Assembly (NCBI GenBank): GCA_014799385.1
Contig: JAAVIC010000025.1
Location: 62,001 to 126,000 of the forward strand
Direction: 5' to 3'
DNA: 64,000 bases
Source of the DNA: Oscillospiraceae bacterium
Lineage (GTDB): Bacteria; Bacillota; Clostridia; Oscillospirales; Ruminococcaceae
Position numbers and translations under genes: made by a program. A model generated the notes under the pieces. The model had not been told where the DNA came from. It ran no database searches and saw only the letters and a list, made by a program, of their open reading frames with translations. This document shows positions 43,632 to 51,670 of the stretch, in pieces. Numbering within the stretch: the stretch's first letter is position 1; every line of letters starts with the position of its first letter.

Positions 43632-43654
43632 TGTGTAAATCCCCCTGTCTTGTT

Positions 43655-43681
43655 CTGGCACTCTTGTTAATTGAGTGCTAA
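43655..43681 (-). promoter_or_regulatory. CIRCE operator (HrcA site)
   Basis: On the minus strand: TTAGCACTC, a 9-base spacer, then GAGTGCCAG; consensus is TTAGCACTC-N9-GAGTGCTAA, so 7 of 9 bases in the second half match. It lies between the -10 box and the htpG start, the usual repressing position. Confidence 0.9.
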
Positions 43682-43692
43682 CTCTTAATTAT

Positions 43693-43720
43693 ATTATACA
43701 CCTTTTTTCGGAAAAATCAA
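43693..43720 (-). promoter_or_regulatory. Promoter of htpG
   Basis: Minus strand: TTGATT (43720-43715), 16 bp, TATAAT (43698-43693). The spacer contains TTTTTCCGAAAAAA, a near-palindrome also found in the duplicate promoter at 44.5 kb. Confidence 0.75.
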
Positions 43721-43780
43721 GGGGTTTTCTGTAAAAAAGTTATGGAAATTTGCAAGGGTTTTTGTGCAATATTATAAAAA

Positions 43781-43806
43781 CAGTGTGGGGATTTGCCTCC
43801 ACACTG
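43781..43806 (-). terminator. Terminator of the HEAT-like gene (minus strand)
   Basis: CAGTGTGG/CCACACTG hairpin followed on the minus strand by TTTTTATAAT, 14 bp beyond the stop of the gene at 43820-44455. Confidence 0.85.
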
Positions 43807-43819
43807 GTTTTTGCCTTAA

Positions 43820-44455
43820 TTACTCCCTGCAGCTTCTTTTGCCCGCCAATGTGTTCTCAACACAATGCGTATACTGTGGCATATCTTTGTATTGATTCAG
43901 AAATGGCATTATCAATTCGTTCGGCCACTTATGCATGGCGGAAATAATCCGCTGAATAGGGTTTGAAAAGGGGCGGTCATATACGGACTTTCTTTTGTTC
44001 AGTATTTCCAGTACCTTTTTCATTTCCGGCTCGGTCGGAATAACATCATCGTATGCCATAGCCATAACAGCCCCGCTAAATACCATCGCGTTTCCGTTTT
44101 TGAGAAAATCGAGGATTACCGTCATGTCATTAACATCGTTTCTTGTCAGTCTTATATACGATAACGCGGCGTATGCGGTTATCGTATCCTCGTCCTTGTT
44201 TATGTCGACAATTTCCTTCAAATACGGTATGGCGGCTTTACAATCGAGCTTTCCTAAAGCCTTAATCATTTCGGTCTGGGTTTCCCATGTTCTGGAATCC
44301 TCCCGCTCCTTAATGTAAGCGTCCAACAGCAATTGCTCTAAGGACTTTATTTTGCTTTTCCCAATCTTCTTTGCCGCGCTGCGTCTTTTAACGGATTTAT
44401 TTGAAAGCAAATCCTCTTTTATTGCCGAAATTTCCTCTTCGGTCATTATCTTCAT
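43820..44455 (-). CDS. HEAT-repeat-like protein
   Basis: 211 residues, nearly all helical, with repeated helix pairs (EMIKALGKLDCKAAIPYLKE, then TAYAALSYIRLTRNDVNDM, then FSGAVMAMAYDDVIPTEPEM) in the manner of HEAT/ARM scaffolds. It is probably a protein-binding module; no enzymatic motif is seen. AAAGGAA lies upstream of the ATG; another in-frame ATG occurs three codons later. Its promoter and terminator regions duplicate those of neighbouring genes. Confidence 0.7.
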   Translation of the reverse strand: MKIMTEEEISAIKEDLLSNKSVKRRSAAKKIGKSKIKSLEQLLLDAYIKEREDSRTWETQTEMIKALGKLDCKAAIPYLKEIVDINKDEDTITAYAALSYIRLTRNDVNDMTVILDFLKNGNAMVFSGAVMAMAYDDVIPTEPEMKKVLEILNKRKSVYDRPFSNPIQRIISAMHKWPNELIMPFLNQYKDMPQYTHCVENTLAGKRSCRE

Positions 44456-44505
44456 ATTGCATAATGTTCCTTTCGTCTAGTTTTTGCGCGATTTCTGTTA
44501 ATTAT

Positions 44506-44533
44506 ATTATACACCTTTTTCCGGAAAAATCAA
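44506..44533 (-). promoter_or_regulatory. Promoter of the HEAT-like gene
   Basis: Minus strand: TTGATT (44533-44528), 16 bp, TATAAT (44511-44506); the spacer holds a perfect TTTTTCCGGAAAAA palindrome. The whole block duplicates the htpG promoter region, but without the CIRCE site. Confidence 0.75.
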
Positions 44534-44603
44534 GAGGTTTAATGTAAAAAATCACAAATTTTCGAGCAATTTTTATGCAATATTATAAAGACAAGCAAAA
44601 ATC

Positions 44604-44627
44604 AGTGTGGGGGCAGCCCCCCACACT
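44604..44627 (-). terminator. Terminator of tag (minus strand)
   Basis: AGTGTGGGGG-c-a-g-CCCCCCACACT hairpin touching the tag stop codon, followed on the minus strand by GATTTTTGC. Confidence 0.8.
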
Positions 44628-45211
44628 TAATTTCTTTGCAATTTCCCGTTATCGGTATGGCAAAAACAGAAAACCAAATGGTCGTTCACCATTCCGACTG
44701 CCTGCATAAACGAGTAGATTATGGTCGAGCCTACATATTTGAACCCGCGCTTTTTCAGCTCCGCGCTGATTTTGTCGGAAAGCTCCGTTTTCGCGGGAAC
44801 TTCCGCGAGTGTTTCAAAGTGGTTGATAATTGGCTTGAAATCCACGAATTTCCAGATAAAGGCGTCAAACGAGCCGAACTCGCGCTGAATCTCAAGGAAA
44901 TGCTGCGCATTAGTTACGGCGGCGGTGATTTTGCCGCGATTGCGGATAATCCCCGCGTTCTGGAGCAGCTCCGTGATTTTCGTATCATCGTAGGCGGCGA
45001 CTTTTTCTGGGTCGAAATTGTTAAACGCGGCGCGGAAGTTTTCACGTTTCCGAAGAATCGTAATCCACGACAAGCCCGCCTGCATTCCCTCGAGAATCAA
45101 CATCTCGAACAGTTTGCGGTCGTTGTGTTCGGGGATTCCCCATTCGTTGTCGTGATACGCAATGTAGACGGGGTCGCTGCCCTCCCAGCCGCAGCGGTTT
45201 ACTTCATTCAT
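44627..45211 (-). CDS. tag: DNA-3-methyladenine glycosylase I
   Basis: 194 residues, removes 3-methyladenine from alkylated DNA. RCGWEGSDPVYIAYHDNEWG and FEMLILEGMQAGLSWITILR are the Tag signatures, including the Glu/Trp of the base pocket. The usual C-terminal zinc site has a HLVFCFCHTD ending (His, Cys). AAAGGAG precedes the ATG. The tag start is 28 bp from a divergent promoter for two small plus-strand genes. Confidence 0.95.
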   Translation of the reverse strand: MNEVNRCGWEGSDPVYIAYHDNEWGIPEHNDRKLFEMLILEGMQAGLSWITILRKRENFRAAFNNFDPEKVAAYDDTKITELLQNAGIIRNRGKITAAVTNAQHFLEIQREFGSFDAFIWKFVDFKPIINHFETLAEVPAKTELSDKISAELKKRGFKYVGSTIIYSFMQAVGMVNDHLVFCFCHTDNGKLQRN

Positions 45212-45238
45212 AATTTTGCTCCTTTCATAAGTTTCGGC

Positions 45239-45267
45239 TTGACATTTTGAAAAAAAACTGTTATAAT
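45239..45267 (+). promoter_or_regulatory. Promoter of the tandem mini-genes
   Basis: TTGACA (45239-45244), 17 bp, TATAAT (45262-45267), just upstream of the first ATAAGGGGG site. Confidence 0.8.
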
Positions 45268-45287
45268 ATGAGTAACATCATAAGGGG

Positions 45288-45452
45288 GTGATTAAAACGG
45301 AACAAAGCGATATCCAATTTAAGGATAAATTGCGCAGGGATTTAATCACGTTCAATCGCCTTAAAGACTTTTTGAACTCAGACAAAAAAGAGGAGTTATT
45401 AAAAGAGCTTGACAGAGAAATTGAACGTATTAATGCAAGTTTACAGGACTAA
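45288..45452 (+). CDS. Small protein, tandem paralogue 1 (start uncertain)
   Basis: Up to 54 residues: (V/M)IKTEQSDIQFKDKLRRDLI to INASLQD, hydrophilic and helical. The ribosome-binding site CATAAGGGGGTG is identical to that of the next gene, but the position corresponding to that gene's ATG reads ACG (45297). It may start at the GTG (45288), at a non-standard codon, or be a pseudogene that lost its start. Similar sequence (EQSDIQFK versus GQTDSQFK) shows it is a duplicate of the next gene. Confidence 0.5.
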   Translation: MIKTEQSDIQFKDKLRRDLITFNRLKDFLNSDKKEELLKELDREIERINASLQD

Positions 45453-45472
45453 TATCATAAGGGGGTGTTAAA

Positions 45473-45619
45473 ATGGGACAAACCGACAGTCAGTTCAAGG
45501 CGTTTATCCGTTTTGTTCTTGATGCGTTAAAAGAGGCAATTCAAGAAAAAGATGAGGAAAAACGCAAAGCCAAAATGGAAAAAATCATTGAAAACCTCCA
45601 AAAAACTTTGGAAGACTAA
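45473..45619 (+). CDS. Small helical protein, tandem paralogue 2 (48 residues)
   Basis: MGQTDSQFKAFIRFVLDALK continues with a Glu/Lys-rich amphipathic helix to ENLQKTLED. The ATG has AAGGGGG upstream. It shares a promoter with paralogue 1 and ends in a strong terminator, so it is very likely expressed. I do not know the function; short proteins of this style occur in other Clostridia, which I recall only in general. Confidence 0.65.
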   Translation: MGQTDSQFKAFIRFVLDALKEAIQEKDEEKRKAKMEKIIENLQKTLED

Positions 45620-45627
45620 CAAAATCG

Positions 45628-45661
45628 GGTGTTAAGTTCACACGGGGCTTAACACCTTTTT
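45628..45661 (+). terminator. Terminator after the mini-genes
   Basis: GGTGTTAAG pairs with CTTAACACC around an 11-base loop, followed by TTTTT. Confidence 0.88.
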
Positions 45662-45716
45662 CCGTGTATAATCATCGGAATTTCACGCATAATATTCCCG
45701 AAAGCGAGGAATCCGT

Positions 45717-46160
45717 ATGAATAAGCTGAAAAACAAGCAGAGCAACGAAATATTGAACAGCGTTTACCGAAACGCGCAAATGGCTTACGAGCAGACCTCG
45801 GATATAATCAAGGTGTGCCGAAACCGCGACTTGTGCCGCGAAATTACCGCCCAACAAAAGCGTTATCATAATGTGGCAATGAGCGCGCGCCGTGAGCTTG
45901 CCCGTCGAGGTGAACCCGCGTGCCAGGCTTCGCCTTATGCAAAGACCATGGCGAAAATGGGAATCGCGATGAAAACCGCCGTGAATCAGAGCGCGTCAAA
46001 CATTGCGCGGATTATGTTTAACGGCACGACTATGGGCATTATCGATATGCAGCACACAATCAACCGTTCGCACACCGCCGACCGCTCCGTTCGCGAGAGC
46101 GCACAAAAGCTCCTCGAACGCGAACAGCAGTTCTGTGATAATCTGAAGAGGTATCTGTGA
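45717..46160 (+). CDS. Hypothetical all-helical protein
   Basis: 147 residues, long helices without membrane spans (EILNSVYRNAQMAYEQTSDI to KLLEREQQFCDNLKRYL). Layout and length recall the four-helix DUF2383/ferritin-like group, but no metal ligands stand out, so the comparison is weak. GAGG precedes the ATG. It is isolated between two terminators. Confidence 0.65.
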   Translation: MNKLKNKQSNEILNSVYRNAQMAYEQTSDIIKVCRNRDLCREITAQQKRYHNVAMSARRELARRGEPACQASPYAKTMAKMGIAMKTAVNQSASNIARIMFNGTTMGIIDMQHTINRSHTADRSVRESAQKLLEREQQFCDNLKRYL

Positions 46161-46290
46161 TGGCGGAATATGAAGAGATGATACCGTGTGATGTCAAAGT
46201 AGGGCGGGGGAAATCAGAGCATTCGCCGCTAGCGGTCAGAGGTAAGAGGTAGGGGTGCTATAACCCGAAACAATAATTTGCTATTTTAAT

Positions 46291-46319
46291 TGTAAAGCCG
46301 CCATTCAAGCGGCTTTACA
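46291..46319. terminator. Bidirectional terminator after lysS
   Basis: TGTAAAGCCGCC/GCGGCTTTACA hairpin with ATTTTTAT on the plus side and ATTAAAAT on the minus side. It ends lysS (minus) and possibly the helical protein gene (plus). Just left of it, a GTGCTATAACCCGAAACAAT...TTTGCTATTTTAA stretch looks like a remnant of Family A ends. Confidence 0.8.
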
Positions 46320-46327
46320 TATTTTTA

Positions 46328-47836
46328 TCAGAAATTGGGTTTCATAGTCGGGAACAGGAGAACGTCTCGAATGCTTGCCGAATCGGTCAGCAGCATTACC
46401 AAGCGGTCGAAGCCGAATCCCAGACCGCCCGTTGGGGGAAGTCCGTATTCCAACGCGGTGATGAAGTCCTCGTCTACCTGCGCGTCATTGCCGCCTTGCG
46501 CGCGCTTTGCGGCAACCTGCTTTTCAAAACGTTCGCGCTGGTCGATGGGGTCGTTCAGCTCGGAGAACGCGTTTCCAAATTCCACACCGTTGATGAAGTA
46601 CTCGAAACGCTCGGTAAACGCGGGGAACTCGGGCTTTCTCTTCGCCAGCGGAGAGTTCTCAACGGGGTAATCATAAATAATCGTTGGCTGAATCAGCTTA
46701 TCCTCGACAAATTCCTCAAAGAACGCAATCAGTACATCGCCCTTGGTGGAGGCAGCCGTTACTCCGTCTTCAACGCCCTTCGCCTTTGCGCAGGCGCGCG
46801 CGTCCTCATCGGTTGCCCAATCGTTGTAATCGACCTCGGCGTACTTTTTCACCGCCTCAATCATCGTCAGGCGTTCCCACGGCTTGCCCACGGCGATTTC
46901 CTTGCCTTGGTAAGTCACGGTGTCCGTGCCGCAGACGTTCAGCGTTACCGTGCGGTACAAATCTTCAATCAAGTCCATCATATCGAAGTAGTTGATATAC
47001 GCCTGATACATCTCAATGGACGTAAACTCGGGATTGTGGGTGGAATCCATACCCTCGTTGCGGAAGATTCTTCCAACCTCGTAAACCTTGTCGAAACCGC
47101 CGACAATCAGCCGCTTGAGGTACAGCTCCGTTTCGATACGCAGATACATATCGATATCTAACGCGTTGTGATGCGTCTTGAACGGTCTTGCCGCCGCGCC
47201 GATTTCCAACGGAAGAAGAACGGGAGTATCCACCTCTATATAGCCGTGTCCGTCAAGGAACTTGCGAATCTCGGAGAGTATCCGCGAACGTTTTACGAAC
47301 ACGTCCTTGATTTCGGGGTTTGCGATCAAGTCAAGATAACGCTTTCTGTAACGTTCCTCCTTGTCCTTTAAGCCGTGCCACTTTTCGGGCAGCGGCAAAA
47401 GGGACTTCGACAGCAGCGTGATCTCCTCCGCATGGACGGAGATCTCACCCGTTTTGGTCTTGAAAACGTAGCCCTTAACGCCGATTATATCGCCTAAGTC
47501 CCACTTCTTGAACTCGGAGAATTTCTCCTCGCCTATTGCGTCGATTCTCGCGTATACCTGCATTCTGTCGGAGCTGTCGCGAACATCGAAAAAGCTCGCC
47601 TTGCCCATAATTCTGCGGGACATCATTCTGCCCGCTATGAATACGGTTTGGTTTTCAAGCTCCTCGAATCTTTCGCGAATCTCGTTGTTCATAATCGTTA
47701 CGGGAAACTTGGTGATGGTATAGGGGTCTTGTCCCGCAGCCTTTAACCCGCGGAGCTTTTCTATACGCACGCGGTGCTGTTCGTCAAGCTCCTCAAGCGT
47801 CATTTCCGTAACTTCAACATTTTCCTCGTTTGCCAT
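46328..47836 (-). CDS. lysS: Lysyl-tRNA synthetase, class II
   Basis: 502 residues. The N-terminal OB anticodon-binding domain (VFIAGRMMSRRIMGKASFFD) and class II catalytic motifs are present: motif 2 in RIFRNEGMDSTHNPEFTSIE and motif 3 in GLGFGFDRLVMLLTDS. It charges tRNA-Lys. It starts 21 bases after greA and is the last gene of the unit S41 peptidase - greA - lysS. Confidence 0.98.
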   Translation of the reverse strand: MANEENVEVTEMTLEELDEQHRVRIEKLRGLKAAGQDPYTITKFPVTIMNNEIRERFEELENQTVFIAGRMMSRRIMGKASFFDVRDSSDRMQVYARIDAIGEEKFSEFKKWDLGDIIGVKGYVFKTKTGEISVHAEEITLLSKSLLPLPEKWHGLKDKEERYRKRYLDLIANPEIKDVFVKRSRILSEIRKFLDGHGYIEVDTPVLLPLEIGAAARPFKTHHNALDIDMYLRIETELYLKRLIVGGFDKVYEVGRIFRNEGMDSTHNPEFTSIEMYQAYINYFDMMDLIEDLYRTVTLNVCGTDTVTYQGKEIAVGKPWERLTMIEAVKKYAEVDYNDWATDEDARACAKAKGVEDGVTAASTKGDVLIAFFEEFVEDKLIQPTIIYDYPVENSPLAKRKPEFPAFTERFEYFINGVEFGNAFSELNDPIDQRERFEKQVAAKRAQGGNDAQVDEDFITALEYGLPPTGGLGFGFDRLVMLLTDSASIRDVLLFPTMKPNF

Positions 47837-47857
47837 TTTGCTATATCTGTCCTTTCT

Positions 47858-48343
47858 TTAATCATCGTCCTTGCGGATTTCGAGAACCTTGAACTGAACC
47901 GTTCCGCCGGGAGTTTCAACAGTTACGATTTCATCGGGTTTGCAGCCGATAATCGCCGCGCCGATAGGGGATTCGTCCGACATCTTGCCGTGGTCGATAT
48001 CCGCTTCCTTGGTGCCGACAATTTTGAACTCCATCTCCTCGTTCATTTCCATATCGAGGAGCTTTACGGTCGTGCCGATTCCGACTTTCTCGGTGGAAAT
48101 GTCATCGTCATCGATAATCTGCGCGTGAGCGAGAGTAGCCTCGATTTCGGCGATTCGCGCTTCCATAATGCCCTGTTCGTTTTTAGCTTCATCATACTCG
48201 CTGTTCTCGGACAAGTCGCCGAATGACAGCGCAACTTTGATCTTTTCGGCGATTTCCTGTCTGCGCACGCTGCGAAGCCAGTCAAGCTCCTTTTTAAGCT
48301 GCTCCTCGCCCTTTTTGGTCAATACTGTTAAAGGTTTGTTCAT
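47858..48343 (-). CDS. greA: Transcription elongation factor GreA
   Basis: 161 residues, rescues backtracked RNA polymerase by stimulating cleavage. The coiled-coil N-terminus carries the acidic tip (LSFGDLSENSEYDEAKNEQG) and the C-terminal FKBP-like domain has SPIGAAIIGCKPDEIVTVET. I start at the ATG at 48343 (MNKPLTVLTKKGEE); the longer frame extends into the intergenic region. greA-lysS adjacency is common in Firmicutes. Confidence 0.96.
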   Translation of the reverse strand: MNKPLTVLTKKGEEQLKKELDWLRSVRRQEIAEKIKVALSFGDLSENSEYDEAKNEQGIMEARIAEIEATLAHAQIIDDDDISTEKVGIGTTVKLLDMEMNEEMEFKIVGTKEADIDHGKMSDESPIGAAIIGCKPDEIVTVETPGGTVQFKVLEIRKDDD

Positions 48344-48380
48344 AATCAGTTGTCCTCCGAATAAATTTTTTCGAGACGCA

Positions 48381-49583
48381 CTATTGTGTGATTTTCGCCG
48401 TAGTGATCTCGATTGCTTTCTGAAGTTGGGTATCGTCCTGCTCGGAGAGATACTCAAACAAGATTCCCGTGGGAAGCTCGACCTGATAATCGGGTTTTAT
48501 CCCTACATTATCATATGAATCTGACTTTGACGGGATGATCTTTGCGGTGGTAAGAGTCAGCGCGCTGCCGTCCGGGAAGCTGATGACGCTCTGAATCGAC
48601 GCTTTTCCGTATGTCTGTGTGCCAACGATCGCCGCGCCGCGCTCGTCTTTCAGCGCAATGGCGAAAAGCTCCGCCGCAGAGGCTGTTCCGCCGTCTGCCA
48701 ACACTGTTATGGGCAGGTCGATATAGTTCGCGCCGTCTGTTTCAACAAGTGTTTTTCGCGCGCCGTACGCGTTTTCGGAATAGGCGATTATCGCCGCCGG
48801 TATCAGTCGATTGAGCATCGGCTGAATCGAGGAAACCGTTCCGCCGCCGTTCTGCCGCACATCGATGATCAGTGCCGCCGCACCCTGAGCGGTAAGTGTG
48901 TTCAGTGCCGTTGAGAACTGTTCGGCGGTTTTGGCGTTAAACGCCGTAATGCAGATAAACCCGATACGATTTTCGAGCATTTTTTCCGTTACCGATTCAA
49001 TGTCCACCTGTTGGCGAACCAATGTCACGGAGATTTCCTCGCCGTTTCTGACGAGCGTCAGAGAGATTTTCGTTCCGATTTCGCCCGAAAGCCGCTGAAG
49101 TCCATCATCGGGGGTCATCGAAAGCAGACTTTTTCCGTCTATCTCGGTGATTACGTCCCCCGCTTTGACACCGTTGCTTTCCGCGGAGCTGTTCTTATAT
49201 ACCCGCGTTACCGCGAGATAGCCGCTTCCGTTGTCTTCTGCCTCAAGCCCTGTGCCGTTTATTACGCCGTTTGTGGTTTGTTGAAGCTCATAATACGCGT
49301 TTGCTTGCATATAGCTTGCATATTTATCGCCGATTCCGTTTACATATCCCGACAGAATGGACGCTTGCAGAGTTTCATCATTTATTGCCCCTGCTCCGAT
49401 ATAATTTGCCCGAACCGCCGCGTCAAGCTCTTTCAATTTCTCGTAAACCCCGTCATACTTCTCGGAGCTTGCGATTTTTGAATTATAAATCCCAAGCGAT
49501 ACCGTCCAGGTAAGCACAAACGTGATTGCGCACCCGATAGCGATAAGGCTGATGGTTAAGCCAAGTGAAATCTTCCTGTTCAT
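48381..49583 (-). CDS. S41 carboxyl-terminal processing peptidase (CtpA/CtpB-like)
   Basis: 400 residues. An N-terminal transmembrane/signal segment (LGLTISLIAIGCAITFVLTW), a PDZ domain (residues about 105-185, GYLAVTRVYKNSSAESNGVK) and the S41 core: catalytic Ser in GGTASAAELFA and Lys in TYGKASIQS. Acts outside the membrane. It lies downstream of ftsEX, the usual place for the peptidase in many Firmicutes. The ATG at 49583 is preceded by AAGGAG at the edge of a Family A repeat. Confidence 0.93.
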   Translation of the reverse strand: MNRKISLGLTISLIAIGCAITFVLTWTVSLGIYNSKIASSEKYDGVYEKLKELDAAVRANYIGAGAINDETLQASILSGYVNGIGDKYASYMQANAYYELQQTTNGVINGTGLEAEDNGSGYLAVTRVYKNSSAESNGVKAGDVITEIDGKSLLSMTPDDGLQRLSGEIGTKISLTLVRNGEEISVTLVRQQVDIESVTEKMLENRIGFICITAFNAKTAEQFSTALNTLTAQGAAALIIDVRQNGGGTVSSIQPMLNRLIPAAIIAYSENAYGARKTLVETDGANYIDLPITVLADGGTASAAELFAIALKDERGAAIVGTQTYGKASIQSVISFPDGSALTLTTAKIIPSKSDSYDNVGIKPDYQVELPTGILFEYLSEQDDTQLQKAIEITTAKITQ

Positions 49584-49603
49584 AAAACTCCTTATTTTTA
49601 ATA

Positions 49604-49702
49604 GCAAATTCGGCACCGTGCAGATGAGCGCAGCTCATCTGCACTAGCCTCGCTGCGAAAGCTCCGCTGCGCTGCGCTTCCGCAGCGGCTTGCCGAATTT
49701 GC
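49604..49702 (-). repeat. Family A structured repeat, copy before the S41 gene
   Basis: GCAAATTCGGC pairs perfectly with GCCGAATTTGC. Arms include GTGCAGATGAGC/GCTCATCTGCAC and GCCGCTGCGGAAGCGCAGC-type GC hairpins. On the minus strand the right edge TTTGCTATTAAAAATAAGG is the same as at metG and leads to the ATG at 49583. Left of it (minus strand) lies a GCGCGTTATATACC...AAGTTATCGGCGACTAGT module (about 49703-49745). Confidence 0.85.
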
Positions 49703-49852
49703 ACTAGTCGCCGATAACTTGATGTGGTATATAACGCGCTAAACTCGCACACCAATGCGCGGTCGTGGATTATAACGTTCCAAATCCGACCTCAAACAGT
49801 GGATTATGGTTATAACCACAATAACTAACAACTATTCCCTATACAACTACCA

Positions 49853-50755
49853 TCACACCTTCAGGTATTTGCCCATACTGATCATTGTTCCCGCCGTGCC
49901 GAGGGCTGCGCCTGCCAGGCAGCAAGACAGCAGCACGATCCAGCTTACATTCCCGAACGGAATGAGGTCAAAGAAACCGAACATCTCCCACAGCGTAAGA
50001 TTATCCGTAAACAGCGAGAATATCGAATCATAGATAAACCACGACACTCCCCATGCGGCAACTCCTGCAAGAACTCCCACAAAGCAGCCCTCCACGAAGA
50101 ACGGCAGTTTTATAAACCCGTTGGTCGCGCCGACATACTTCATAATCGTGATTTCGTTTCGCCGCGCGAACACGCTCGTTCGTATCGTGTTGGAAACAAT
50201 TACCACACTTACTATGGTAAGCACAAGCAGGATAGCCACGATAATCACCGTGAACGTGTTTCTGATATTGACAAGCGCGCCCGCAAAGTCATACGGGGCG
50301 TTGACCTTCTCCACCAAGTTGATTGAGGAAATCTGTTCAACTATTCCGCGGATGTTCTTTATGTCTTTAACCCGCACGAAGAATGTTTCCGGCATCGGAT
50401 TCTCTTCGAGGTAATCCAACAAATCCGAAAATTCGCCCATTTGCTGACTGAATTTATCGTATGCCTCCTTTTTGGAGTAATACTTGACATCGGTAAGCTC
50501 GCTGTTGTTTTCAAGCACCGAACGGATATGCTCGATATCCTCCGTTGTCGCGCCCTCTTCAACAAATATCGCGATTTCGTTGGTGTCTTCGATGTTCCCC
50601 ATAACTATATTGAGATTCATCATTACCAACACGGTTATGCTGATTTGCAGCAGGCTCACCAACAGAATCGAAAAGCTGGCGAAGCTCATAATAAAGTTTT
50701 TCCAAACGGAGGAAACACCTTTTTTCACAAGGTAATTAACGTTACTGGTCCTCAT
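49853..50755 (-). CDS. ftsX: Cell division ABC permease FtsX
   Basis: 300 residues. An N-terminal span (IMSFASFSILLVSLLQISIT), a large extracellular loop (residues about 45-160) and three C-terminal spans with RRNEITIMKYVGATNGFI, the FtsX coupling motif. With FtsE it controls peptidoglycan hydrolases during division or elongation. I start at the ATG at 50755, 5 bases after GGAGG; the ATG at 50758 is also possible. The gene overlaps ftsE by 14 bases. Confidence 0.94.
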   Translation of the reverse strand: MRTSNVNYLVKKGVSSVWKNFIMSFASFSILLVSLLQISITVLVMMNLNIVMGNIEDTNEIAIFVEEGATTEDIEHIRSVLENNSELTDVKYYSKKEAYDKFSQQMGEFSDLLDYLEENPMPETFFVRVKDIKNIRGIVEQISSINLVEKVNAPYDFAGALVNIRNTFTVIIVAILLVLTIVSVVIVSNTIRTSVFARRNEITIMKYVGATNGFIKLPFFVEGCFVGVLAGVAAWGVSWFIYDSIFSLFTDNLTLWEMFGFFDLIPFGNVSWIVLLSCCLAGAALGTAGTMISMGKYLKV

Positions 50756-51428
50756 CATTACCTCCGATTGTTTCGTCAAAGGTGATTTCGCCCTTGTCGA
50801 TATTTATTATCCGCCCGCCGAAATAGCGTACCAAATCGTGCTCGTGGGTGATCATCACCACGGTCGTGCCGCAGCGGTTGATTTCTTTCAGCAGCCCCAC
50901 CAGTTTGTATGACTTTTCCGGGTCGAGATTTCCCGTAGGCTCGTCTACTATCAGCAGTCCCGGGTCATTTGCAAGCGCTCTCGCGATTGCCACACGCTGC
51001 TGTTCGCCGCCCGAAAGCTCCCTTGTTTTGTGCTTAGCCTTGCCCGCCATCTCCATAAGATTCAGCACATACGGAACGCGCTGACGTATATATCGATTGG
51101 ACTGGTCGGCGATTCGCAGCACGAAAGCCACGTTTTCATACACCGTATAATCCTGAATCAAGCGGAAATCCTGAAACACCAGCCCGATAGACCGCCGAAA
51201 CTTCGCGATTCGGTTGCCCTTGAGCTTTTCCAGATTATAGCCGTTTACGAATACTCTTCCCGAGCTTGGCATAAGCTCGCGCATCATCAGTTTCATCAGC
51301 GTGGACTTTCCCGCGCCGCTTTCCCCCACAATAAACACAAATTCTCCGTCGTTTATACGCAGATTCACGTTTACCAACGCGTCAATTCCGCTTGCGTAGT
51401 GGACATTGACGTTTTTCATTTCTACCAT
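50742..51428 (-). CDS. ftsE: Cell division ABC ATPase FtsE
   Basis: 228 residues. Walker A GESGAGKST, signature LSGGEQQRVAIARALA, Walker B LLIVDEPTGNLDP, switch His in MITHEHDLV. The ATG at 51428 has AAGGGGAG 9 bases upstream; the longer frame runs into a Family A repeat. First gene of the run ftsE-ftsX-S41 peptidase-greA-lysS, all on the minus strand. Confidence 0.96.
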   Translation of the reverse strand: MVEMKNVNVHYASGIDALVNVNLRINDGEFVFIVGESGAGKSTLMKLMMRELMPSSGRVFVNGYNLEKLKGNRIAKFRRSIGLVFQDFRLIQDYTVYENVAFVLRIADQSNRYIRQRVPYVLNLMEMAGKAKHKTRELSGGEQQRVAIARALANDPGLLIVDEPTGNLDPEKSYKLVGLLKEINRCGTTVVMITHEHDLVRYFGGRIINIDKGEITFDETIGGNDEDQ

Positions 51429-51453
51429 TAAAATTCTCCCCTTATTTTGATTT

Positions 51454-51546
51454 GAAATCCCGAAACCGCGCGGACTTACGTCCGCGCTATCCGAGCGAAA
51501 TTGCCTCCGTTTCACTGCGGCAATTTTACTCGATTTTCGGGATTTC
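51454..51546 (-). repeat. Family A structured repeat, copy before ftsE
   Basis: The outer stem is GAAATCCCGAAA/TTTCGGGATTTC (perfect), a variant of the usual GCAAAT form. Arms (minus strand) are AAAATTGCCGCAG...GGCAATTT-type and GCGCGGAC-gtaa-GTCCGCGC. The right edge CAAATCAAAATAAGG gives the ftsE ribosome-binding site. Confidence 0.8.
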
Positions 51547-51670
51547 CTGCGCCGCCGTTACGTTGACGGCAGTTTTGCAAAAACGTTCATCTATATCTCT
51601 CTGTGCGAAAAAATCCAAATCCCCATAACAAACCGTAAGGCTACCCGTGAAAAATCACACGGGCAGCCAA
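51547..51670. other. Intergenic sequence between two repeats
   Basis: 124 bp with a GGCTACCCGTG/CACACGGGCAGCC hairpin (about 51638-51667) immediately left of the Family D copy. On the minus strand this may act as terminator for the PucR-type regulator gene. No open frame or clear promoter is visible. Confidence 0.35.

Noticed and set aside
42795-43670. 291-codon plus-strand frame opposite htpG
   Set aside because: Phe/Val-rich antisense shadow; it also runs through the htpG promoter and CIRCE site.
46160-46252. 30-codon frame after the helical-protein gene
   Set aside because: It begins in a TGATG overlap but is short, has no recognisable features and runs into repeat remnants; support is too weak.
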